A stretch of 64,000 bases of DNA from Polytrichum commune (Eukaryota; Streptophyta; Polytrichopsida; Polytrichales; Polytrichaceae). Of the stretch, positions 56,223 to 64,000 are shown piece after piece. The notes under the pieces were generated by a model. The model searched no databases. It was not told the origin of the DNA and worked only from the letters and a program-made list of their open reading frames with translations. The stretch is from the NCBI GenBank assembly GCA_950295325.1, contig OX485807.1:44982440-45046439 (forward strand), read 5' to 3'. Position 1 is the first letter of the stretch; each line of letters starts with the position of its first letter. The translations under genes were made by a program, and so were the position numbers.

Positions 56223-57874
56223 ACACCCCCCCGAATACCCCTGTCAACCCTGACAAAAAATGGTCCAAACTAACTTGTCCCAATACTCCCACATTCAATG
56301 ATATATCTATACCTCAACTACCTGATTACCAAACTAACTTCCCATTAAAATTTCATCCACAATTTACTTATTATACTGATGGATCATTCAAAAAACCTAA
56401 ACTAATCTCCCCCGGAGTATGGAGACGAGAAAAAACCGGATATGGCATTTATAGCCCTAAAGGGCTCAGTATAGCCAAAAGATTACATGGCCACCAAAAT
56501 ATACTACGCGTAGAAATGATTGCCATCCACAAAACACTACGAATTATTAATACCCAATATCCAAATGAACCCGCATATATATTTACTGATAGCTTAAATG
56601 TACTATATCTGCTAAACACACAAATTAAACATCCCACACTACACAATAGCCACCCAGACCAAATCACACTTGCCGCCATTGTACAATTGCTCCAAAATAG
56701 ATCCCAACCAATCACACTATACAAAGTTAGGGCACATGTCAACATAGACGGAAACGAACAAGCAGATAAATTGGCAAAAGAGGGATTGGACCTTACCCAT
56801 AGATGCGCCACACACTCATACGAACATGCCCATGCCACACCTTACTACTACCAAAAAGACGAATGGCCCTCCATGATAGACACGCCAGATAAAGGCCCCG
56901 TTAGATTTCTAGATAAACAAATAAAAAATAATGACAAAATAAAAAACTTAGAAACTATGGCCACACAAACCCCCAATATTTATAAATGAACAGGTAATGA
57001 CAATATTGACGAAGAACTCTCCAATGAATTTTGGAACAATCCTACTATTACGGACAAGCAAAAATCATGCCTTATCAAATTCCGTACCGGAACTTACATG
57101 GGCCAAACTAGAAAACAAACCTTCTTTGGGAGACAAAGATTCCCCACCATCACATGCCCTATTTGCAATTCATACGAACCCGATACTTGGCTACATGTAC
57201 TATTCACATGTAGGCAACAACATATACACTCACTACATGTCAAAAGACACAACAAAGCAGTATGGAAAATCAGGAAACTACTAATCTCCTATGAAAAATC
57301 CCGATGCTACACTCTTATGAGCGCGGGTGCCTTTAACGACAACCCCCAAGAAAATACTGTCCCTAACTGGCTTTTACCCTGTATATGTGGAACCCAAAGA
57401 TGCCATTGTAACTCTCGATTTAGACCTGACATTCTTTGCGTTAAAGGGTTACCATATCAAAATGAACCCCCCACAAATATAGACCAAACACTTACCATAC
57501 AATTCATTGAATTTACATATTGTAATGACAAATTCTCACCAGAAACACTAGAAGCCAAAGCTAACAAATACAAACCCCTGATAGAAAACATTGCCGCCCT
57601 AGGCTGGAAAATCAATCCGCTCATTATTATAACAGCCGGTGCCAGAGCCGCTACACACATCCCATCAATGAAAATACTTGAAGACAAATTTAAGCTACCT
57701 ATGCCAGCCATCCGTAATACCTTCAAAAACATCAATACTATTGCCATACAGTACGCTATGTCCATCCTCCTCCACAAAAGAAGACTAGAAAATCACCAAC
57801 CCCTACCCCAAATACAAGACCCCCCCCTAGTTGAACCAACGTTATACTCTAAACACGCCCTCCCCACACAATAA
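56223..57874 (+). pseudogene. LINE RNase H, zinc motif and restriction-like endonuclease
   Basis: After removal of the solo LTR and one CATCC, the frame is continuous with the upstream LINE ORF. RNase H: YYTDGSFKK (about 56,370), VEMIAIHKT, IFTDSLNV and RAHVNIDGNEQADKLAK (about 56,725), so the Asp-Glu-Asp-Asp catalytic set appears complete. A TGA at 56,987 interrupts the frame once. CCHC motif: CPICNSYEPDTWLHVLFTC (about 57,157-57,213; C-x2-C-x8-H-x4-C), then KRHNKAV. Endonuclease: FRPDILCVKG (about 57,418), FIEFTYCND (about 57,503) and ANKYKPLIE (about 57,562), then AGARAA. The CCHC, RHN, R-PD, E and K-KY series is that of R2-type restriction-like endonucleases, which nick the target. Basic C-terminal tail, TAA at 57,872. 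Confidence 0.85.
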
Positions 57875-58146
57875 TGAGTTCATGGCCTGACATCCCAACC
57901 CGGCACAAAACAAACCCGATACTAATTAACCCATAGTTTTCTTTCTACTTGTTACCGGCTCCCCTTTCTTTGTTATCGGGTTATCTTTGTTACTTGTTAC
58001 TTGTGACTATAGTGTCTACTCTCGAAAGGGGGAAGTAGTTCCTTATCTCTATTCCTATGTCCTGTGGACATAGGTCTAGGGGTGGAACGAACAGACACTT
58101 CATTCACGTCGGTCCCTTCCTAGGGATCGAAGTTTCTTCTCTTCTC
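57875..58146 (+). other. LINE 3' untranslated region
   Basis: 272 bases after the stop. Contains a perfect stem-loop CCTATGTCC-TGT-GGACATAGG (58,054-58,074), CTAGGGATCGAAG, and a terminal CTTCTCTTCTCT run in place of poly(A). Such 3' hairpins can be recognised by the element's own reverse transcriptase; here that is inference. Confidence 0.65.
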
Positions 58147-58147
58147 T

Positions 58148-58380
58148 CCAAGGAGCCTCAAGTTGTCCTTTTAATTGGACCACCAAGTTTATATTAGCCT
58201 CTATCTCACGGAGGCTGTCGCACTTTGCCAAATCTACAAAATTAACTAGGTTGAAACCATCCTAATGTACTTTCAATCCCATTAGCCTTTTCAGCTTCTC
58301 ATAGTTTTAAATCAATTTCATTTCATTTCATATTTAATTGTTTGAATTATTCCAAGCTATCTGACATGCCTCAAATTTCA
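58148..58380 (+). pseudogene. Continuation of the decayed LINE relic, unit 2
   Basis: Matches 30,990-31,220 of unit 1 (CCAAGGAGCCTCAAGTTGTC). It ends at the 2.1-kb deletion junction TGCCTCAAATTTCACC. Confidence 0.6.
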
Positions 58381-58856
58381 CCTCTAAGTAGATTACGTTG
58401 GTAAATGGATTTATTGTTAGCATGGAACCGGGCCATCGAGTTGAATAATGTTATGGAAGTGAACAAATTTCCTCGATAATGTTTTATGGTTTAATTTATC
58501 ATTTTTTGTTTAGGTATGAATTTTTTTAGTATTATGCCAAAGTTTGCTATAATAGATTACAAAAGGTTTCATTTTAGAACTGAACAACTCTTATCATAGA
58601 ATCAAATATTTTTTACTTGTTAGCTCAAAATTGATCTTTACACATTCATCATGTCTCTTGGAACCCAACACCTAATGAGCTAATTACACACTAATTTGCA
58701 TATGAATACCCTCACCAAGTGTCGTATATCTGACATCCTAGCCAACCAATCATAGCAAAGGAATGGGAAGGAATTTTCTTGTCCTTGAAACCATGGTTAT
58801 TTAGAGAAATTGTTTTCTTGATTTTAGGTACGTGCCACTCTCATGACATAAATGCT

Positions 58857-59430
58857 CCCCCTTGGTAAGCAAATCCCATGTTATACGCAAGGGGCATTGG
58901 CATTAGAACGGCTTAAAGGATGGCTTTTGTAAAACTTATATCAAATTATACAAAAATAAAAGGACCAAAAAGTTGGGAGAAGACGAAATTAAAGAAAATG
59001 AGATGTAGAAAAAATTGGGTTGCATTTTTAAAAAATTAATATTAAAAACCCCATAATATATATAAATAATTACCTACGCAAAATTTTAAAAGATCCATAC
59101 AAGTAGTTACCTCCTATTAAAATTAAAAGGCATTAGAATTTTTTTCTTTATAATTAGATTTTTTAAAAATTAAAAATCCCAAAAAGTTGGGTAGTTTGGC
59201 CTACGCTACATGTATTAGAAAACCTTACATAATTAGGTTTTTAATGCAATTATATGTTTCAAGGAATATTCATTTCTTATATATAATTACATTTCTGGAT
59301 TCCTTGTTAGAAGGGCTATGAGAGTTTCCTACATTAAAACAAATCATATCACTTGAGATGGGACTAAAATGCATTAAAAGTGATTATAATCATGGCCATA
59401 TAATATGGGAGTTGCATACCCGAGAGTGCT
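58857..59430. mobile_element. MITE copy 3 (CCCGGGTACGCAAC family)
   Basis: Orthologue of 33,863-34,429. Right end GGGAGTTGCATACCCGAG, left end CCCTTGGTAAGCAAATCCCA. Shares GGCTTTTGTAAAACTTATAT and AAAGTTGGG words. Confidence 0.75.
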
Positions 59431-59693
59431 CCTTAATTTCCTTCATGGAGATGGGCTCCACCTATCTCCGACACCTTCCCTCCCTCATTAGTTCTCTACA
59501 TTGGGAATTTTTGGAACCCTAGGACCCTACTTTTTGAAAAACAATTTCCCTAGATCTCGATGAAAGGACATCCCCTCGGAAATAGGACATGTTTCCTTCC
59601 TTCCCTTTGGAAAGTGGGCTTCTTCAGGTGACATGTCCAACACGAAGTGTTAACCTCCTAAAGTGGGTCCATGAGTGCTCATTTATTGTCTAG

Positions 59694-60175
59694 TTTTTTT
59701 TTTTTTTTTTTTTTTGCTGCTTTTGTTTCCGTTTTAGTTTTGTTGATACTAGATAAGTGAGGCATGTGATGGTGATTTGATGTATGCATTTCAAGAGTTT
59801 TAAAACCTCGTTTGTGAGTATTTTGAGCGTTGTAATCTTGGATTGAGTGTTCAGGGATGGCTCCCCTAACACATGCAGTGATGGTGATGAGAGGGATGAC
59901 TTGCCATCCTAGGATTTCGTTAAGTGTTTGTATGAGTAAGTTGTACTTAGCAAATATTTTTCTATACGCGGTGGTGGGGAATCTATTGTGACAATATGTG
60001 AATTCCATGTATTGTATAATATTTGGGGGAGTTGGTGTCAGGGGAGGTTGGTTATTTATGGGGGCACCTAGTACACATAGAATGTCTAACCTAAGTCTAG
60101 CCAAGCATGTACATGAGGAGGTGGTGCCTGTACATTGGAATAAATTTTGGAGTAGGCGGTAGCAATATCATAGTC
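59694..60175 (-). pseudogene. Antisense LINE 3' end with RLE domain relic, unit 2
   Basis: Better preserved than the unit 1 copy: 141 codons open on the minus strand. Order of motifs: CTCLARLRLDILCVLGAP (R-x-LD where the nested LINE has R-PD), YMEFTYCHNR, FAKYNLLIQTLN and TACVRGA. A cysteine cluster precedes it, as in the nested LINE. It ends in a basic lysine run from a poly(A) tail (plus-strand T22 at 59,694-59,715). The proline of the PD motif is replaced by leucine, which may inactivate the endonuclease. It is a second RLE-LINE subfamily with a poly(A) tail. Confidence 0.75.
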
Positions 60176-61093
60176 ATTTGTTTCTCTCAAGCCTTAAAGG
60201 CCAATGGATTTTTCTTGAAAGTGAGACGAGTTCAAATGAATAACTTTCGATGCTCAAATGTTGTTCACACACAAAATTATTAATTCTGACTCATGAACAC
60301 ATTTTAGATCACGTCCACATTTAGACAACATATTAAATTGTTGAAATCTAAAACTAGCATCTTGACACATAAATTCAAGTATAAGATTTTGATTGTAAAT
60401 GTTCATAAACATTTAAAAATGAAGATATTAGAAAAATCAAATTTTGCCTCAACGAGTCAACGCTCAAAACTAACATATTTATAACATGATTTGAAGGATT
60501 GGAAAATAATAATTATGTGTAGAACTAGTGGCCAAAAATATGAGATATTGAATAGAATTAACTTTGTTGTATTTCACATATTTTATTGTACTTGAACCAT
60601 ATATTTAAATTATTTATCTAATCAGAGAATCACACAATAAAGATGATTTTCTTTCTAATGGGTTTGCTTTCTTAATAAATGACTTAAAATGAAGACAAAG
60701 ACAACAACGCTTCATTTTCTTCACTTAAAAGCCCCTTTCAGTGTTTCAAGTTAATGTACACAATAGTTCATTGTGTCTCAAACACCCAGGGGTCATTTAG
60801 TCCATTTAAAAAACGACGTGCGGCATAATATAGGGAGGATTAAATCTGTTTGACATAATATTACAAAAGACTTTCAAATAATTAAGGGTCCATTAAAAGT
60901 AGCCAATCTCATTATAAGTTAGATAGATAGGTATAAAATATGGGCCATTCATTTTTTGTAAACTCTTTATAGCTATAGGGGTTGAAAATAAGGATCTTAG
61001 GATGTGTGTTTAGTAGAATCAATTTTGTATGTATGCCTCACAAGGGATGGATGAAAAATGACTTATCGTTTACCCAAAAATGAATAAAATTGT
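60176..61093. other. Duplicated spacer upstream of telo-box gene, unit 2
   Basis: Colinear with 35,151-36,035, with one extra 40-bp stretch near 60,325. No gene was recognised. Confidence 0.5.
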
Positions 61094-61108
61094 AACCCTA
61101 ACCCTAAC
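61094..61108 (+). promoter_or_regulatory. Telo-box AACCCTAACCCTAAC, unit 2
   Basis: Identical to the unit 1 motif at 36,036 and followed by the same pyrimidine-rich leader. It lies about 105 bases before the ATG of the downstream ORF. Confidence 0.6.
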
Positions 61109-61212
61109 TCTTTTCCCAACACCTCTCGGTGGCTCCTCTCCCTTCTTTTGGTGGCCTCTCATTTTTCATTTTTCTTCGGCGACTTCTCTACTTTGACATC
61201 TTCATCTCCAAC

Positions 61213-61695
61213 ATGTATGTTAATTTCCACCACCCATTCTTCATGGCACACATTTTATTCAATGCTGGAGTCTTTGTGATTTGCATGTTGCCCTTGCCAT
61301 ATTTGCCAAACTGTTCAGTTTTCTTTATTTTACGTTTTATTTGCAAGATCATTGTGACGTTGCCTTCAATTCAACTTCCATCTTTGATTGTTCCAAGCTC
61401 TCTCTTATTGTGCAATGGGAAACAATTTGGGGTACTAAGGCAGGCAGTTGACCTCCTTGCCCAAACGAAGGAATCAGGGAGGAGATATCCTAACAATCCC
61501 CACATTGAAGTAATGTTGCAATATTTTAGAAAACATGTAGGCCGAAACAAATTTAAATATGATCACACATATAGGAAATGGATTTATATAGATTACAATA
61601 TATTCACTGTAATCATGAGCTACAATTACACAAATGAAGTGCACACTCTACATAGGAATGATTCAAAGCAACTGTCCAAGTTTGTGACAAAATGA
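61213..61695 (+). CDS. Hypothetical 160-residue protein, unit 2
   Basis: Paralogue of 36,155-36,637 with the ATG at 61,213. Upstream codons are also open here but not in unit 1 (a TGA interrupts), so the shared ATG is preferred. Differences from unit 1 are scattered substitutions (for example QYFRKHVGRNKFKYDHTYRK) without frameshifts. That is unusual for this window and hints at recent duplication or weak constraint. The hydrophobic N-terminus could be a membrane segment, or an intron if the GTATGT after the ATG is a donor. Family not recognised. Confidence 0.4.
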   Translation: MYVNFHHPFFMAHILFNAGVFVICMLPLPYLPNCSVFFILRFICKIIVTLPSIQLPSLIVPSSLLLCNGKQFGVLRQAVDLLAQTKESGRRYPNNPHIEVMLQYFRKHVGRNKFKYDHTYRKWIYIDYNIFTVIMSYNYTNEVHTLHRNDSKQLSKFVTK

Positions 61696-61822
61696 ACTAT
61701 ACATGGTACTTGACCAAGCTTGGTGTGTTTCACACTATATTGGTAATGGTAAATATGGAGGTAGATGTACTGTGCGAAGTTCTCATGTGTTTGTTCAAAG
61801 TTTCCATGTGTACACTATCTAT

Positions 61823-62202
61823 TTAGAGCATCTCCGCCACCATCTCCAAAATGAGAGCATATGGGGTATTTGTGAGAACATACACCCCTGAGTTGTGTAC
61901 ATGGAAACCTCTGCTTTGCACAATCCTCAATTCCTTGATCAATTCCTTCACGTAGGATTTCCAGTTGGATATGATGTCTTCATCATCATTCTTGATAATT
62001 GATTTGTTTCTTGGAGGAAGGACTTGTATTTCCTTTCCTATCTTACGTAGCATTTTCTTTGTCCAAATTTTGTTTTGAAATGGAGACTCACGTGCACGTT
62101 GTTCAAGAAAATTTGTCAAAAACTCAACACAATCACCAACATTGATGGAGCGTGGGAGGGTGATAGCTTCTCCCTCGAGCCTTGGCAAATTCCTTCGTGA
62201 AC
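61823..62202 (-). pseudogene. Copy F, terminal exon
   Basis: Intact exon of about 125 codons with acceptor GTGGCAG and TAA end. It is close to copy D, with the intron upstream lacking the MITE that D carries. Conserved end VHNSGVYVLTNTPYALILEM. Confidence 0.55.
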
Positions 62203-62516
62203 CTGCCACTCATCAAGCCATGCGGGATGTCATCAAAATTTTGATTCAACAAGGATAATAAATTGTAACTTAGTCTGACTTGTACAATTAAAGGTAGATG
62301 GTGAACAATGCTCACATTTCAAGTAGGATGAAGATGCCTAACTAAAATGCCATACTGTTTAGAACACCAAAGCAAAATTTTGCATCCAATATACTTTACA
62401 TGATGTGCCCATGACCAACCCACTCATCATGAAACATGTGCAGTGATATTTAGTGAATCTTCTTTGCTTTGTGCATTAGTCAAATACACTAAACGCATGG
62501 GGAAAGCCTCACTTAC

Positions 62517-62760
62517 GGGAAGAACTTGCTACACAAATTTGGTGTCCCTCCTCCACCATGGGGGGCACAACTTCATGGCCTCCACCGACTTGTTCAACCA
62601 CTTCCACTTCCTCTTCCATGATTGCTTGGAACACCTCCATTTGTTCAATATCCCATGCATAGCCAAGTTCCATGACTTCATCAAAGCTCAAGAAGTTCTC
62701 CATGATTGGTCTTGATCGAGTAATAAACTGAACAAGCATGACAATATCATGAGGAGATAA
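62517..62760 (-). pseudogene. Copy F, acidic exon
   Basis: Open exon between acceptor-like CACCCGAAG and donor CC|GTAAGTGAGG. Encodes ENFLSFDEVMELGYAWDIEQ and an EEEVEVVEQVGGGHEVVPPM stretch. A short upstream exon-like segment encodes GMEIDSILPGKVHELK and ends AAAG|GTACTC near 62,790. Confidence 0.5.
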
Positions 62761-63047
62761 CTTCGGGTGAAATAGATGGAAGATGAGTACCTTTCAATTC
62801 ATGCACTTTGCCCGGCAGAATCGAATCTATTTCCATGCCACATCCACTTTATCATGGCTTTTGAGCAACCATTGTGTGACAAGTGTGAAATGTGGCTTTG
62901 CCACTCGAGAAAATTTATCTTGTACCGAAATTGATAAGGTTTTGGGTAACAAAATCAATTTTCAAGGAATTGACACCTTGCACACCTTGAATACCCTCAC
63001 TGATTACGAATGCACAAAGTTATGAAGAACACAAAACAAACTCACAC

Positions 63048-63197
63048 TCAACATGCACATGTGAGTGGAAGATTCAGGCACTGATAAATGTTACTCTGGA
63101 ATTTTGAGCTAATAATACACAAATTTTCAAGCCAATCATCAAGCTCGACAAATCGTTTCAACTGGCACATCCCTGCAATCATTTTACATCCCTCAAA
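63048..63197 (-). pseudogene. Copy F, cysteine-containing exon
   Basis: Encodes AGMCQLKRFVELDDWLENLC and SSKFQSNIYQCLNLPLTC. Substitutions of otherwise shared residues (G to D, C to S) suggest relaxed constraint in this copy. Confidence 0.4.
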
Positions 63198-63682
63198 CAC
63201 TGTACTAATTATCCCAATGAGTGAGGGTGGGCTAATAAGTGCGTGTGGGAAATTAGTGACGGTGGTACTAAATTTTTTCATGCTATGAAATTAGTGCCAC
63301 CAGAAAATTTAGGAGGCATTGTTCATAGCGGCATTATTCACAATATTCATACTATTCATACCCGCGTGAGTTTTTTCCCATAAAGGTAAGATGGTGGAGG
63401 CCTTTGTCAAATGCTAAATATAAAAATAAAACTCAACCACAAGGTTGAGTAATGTTATGCTGACAAGCATGTGTAAATTGCATGTATTATTTTTTCATCA
63501 CTCTACAAACACCATAGAACACACACCCTTTTTAAAAAAATTGTACGGTAATTGAGCTTGTATTCATGTATTTAGTATCACTCAATAAAGAAATCGGCTG
63601 TCACTAATTTTTAGAGTTGACAGATTAGTGCATGTTTCCGGAATTGGTGATAGCTGCACTAGTTGGGATAATCACTGTAGTA
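63198..63682. mobile_element. CACTA-type MITE in copy F
   Basis: Left end CACTGTACTAATTATCCCAA and right end TTGGGATAATCACTGTAGTA. It is orthologous to the D and C insertions. Confidence 0.6.
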
Positions 63683-64000
63683 GGAAACATGGTTCTTGAA
63701 TGCACATCCATTTTGAAAGGGGGGGGGGGGGTCATTAGAACATAATATGATTACGTTACAATGATGAGCAGAAGCTGGGGGATGACAGAGATTATAATTA
63801 GTGAAACCGTAGTCCGCAATTATGAATAATTTAATTAAATAAACACTATTCCAACTTCCAAGCCAACAGAACAGAGGATCCTGAATCTTGAGAGCCCCTC
63901 TCTTCTTGGACACTGTTTGTGAGTTCATTACCTGAAGAGAAGGCAAACGAGGACAAGAAACCTCTCGTTCTCTTGTTTGATGATTCTACAACCGAATGGC
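63683..64000 (-). pseudogene. Copy F, start of 5' part, cut by window end
   Basis: Shares with D the deletion junction at AATATGA (about 63,745). Encodes MNSQTVSKKRGALKIQDPLF before the right edge. A G13 run at 63,719-63,731 precedes it. Confidence 0.5.

Larger units (their letters stand above)
51274..58146 (+). mobile_element. 5'-truncated RLE-type LINE (RT-RNase H-CCHC-RLE)
   Basis: A non-LTR retrotransposon starting inside its reverse transcriptase. Unit 1 supplies the empty site: GAATGTAGTTCCAAGGAGCC at about 30,983. In the filled site GAATGTA is followed by the element, and CCAAGGAGCC resumes at 58,148, with two or three target bases lost and no duplication. There is no poly(A); the 3' end is a CTTCT-rich run. 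A 608-bp DNA transposon (52,610-53,217) and a solo LTR (54,475-56,217) are nested in it. Own sequence is about 4.5 kb. The plus strand is C/A-rich, unlike the surrounding AT-rich DNA. Confidence 0.9.
44870..61690. repeat. Segmental duplication, unit 2
   Basis: Second copy of the block at 25,850-36,640, expanded by the LINE, a hAT element and a small MITE, and shortened by the 2.1-kb deletion at about 58,375. The offset from unit 1 grows from about 19.0 to 25.0 kb along the block, in steps that coincide with these events. Confidence 0.85.

Noticed and set aside
51427-56989. TGA codons at tryptophan positions read as a variant genetic code
   Set aside because: TGG is also used for tryptophan in the same ORF, TAA stops and a frame change are present, and ordinary deamination explains the TGAs.
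383-64000. Clustered genes called as NLR resistance genes
   Set aside because: The cluster layout and a possible leucine-rich remnant are suggestive, but no P-loop, Walker B or TIR/CC motif was found in the window.

Overview
This window looks like eukaryotic nuclear DNA from a plant. It is AT-rich and intron-bearing, with a plant telo-box (AACCCTAACCCTAAC). It is packed with hAT-, CACTA- and Mutator-type transposons, miniature inverted-repeat elements and non-LTR retrotransposon debris. Nothing bacterial, organellar or rRNA-like was seen. The species cannot be named. The repeat style suggests a large land-plant genome, possibly a seedless plant, but that is an impression. No complete, convincingly functional host gene was found; almost every coding stretch is a fragment, a relic or part of a mobile element.

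Layout. (1) A multi-exon minus-strand sequence of unknown family occurs in six copies, all in the same orientation: A 0.4-3.6 kb, B 11.4-12.9, C 21.2-25.8, D 36.8-40.8, E 43.0-44.6 (5' part only) and F 61.8-64.0 (runs off the window). (2) Between A and B lies a nested transposon zone (3.9-10.1 kb). It holds three size variants of one hAT family and a long foldback element carrying a host-like ORF fragment. (3) 13-20.6 kb holds small transposons, a 3 x 108-bp tandem repeat and a textbook Mutator-like foldback element with a 9-bp target duplication. (4) 24.3-40.8 kb and 43.0-64.0 kb are two copies of one large segmental duplication. Comparing them gives several filled and empty insertion sites at base resolution.

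The most notable object is a 5'-truncated non-LTR retrotransposon at 51,274-58,146. It encodes the end of a reverse transcriptase (QGD and YADD motifs), a complete-looking RNase H, a CCHC zinc motif and a C-terminal restriction-like endonuclease (R-PD...E...K-KY). It inserted into an older LINE relic. It was later hit by a 608-bp DNA transposon and by an LTR retrotransposon, now a 1,743-bp solo LTR with a CATCC duplication. Removing the solo LTR restores the reading frame. A related endonuclease domain survives as antisense relics at 34.7 and 59.7 kb.

How the parts relate: the copies of the unknown gene form a tandem cluster that expanded by block duplication. Transposons then inserted into individual copies, one of them beside a splice acceptor. 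Microhomology deletions trimmed others. The arrangement resembles a birth-and-death gene cluster, but the gene family could not be identified.
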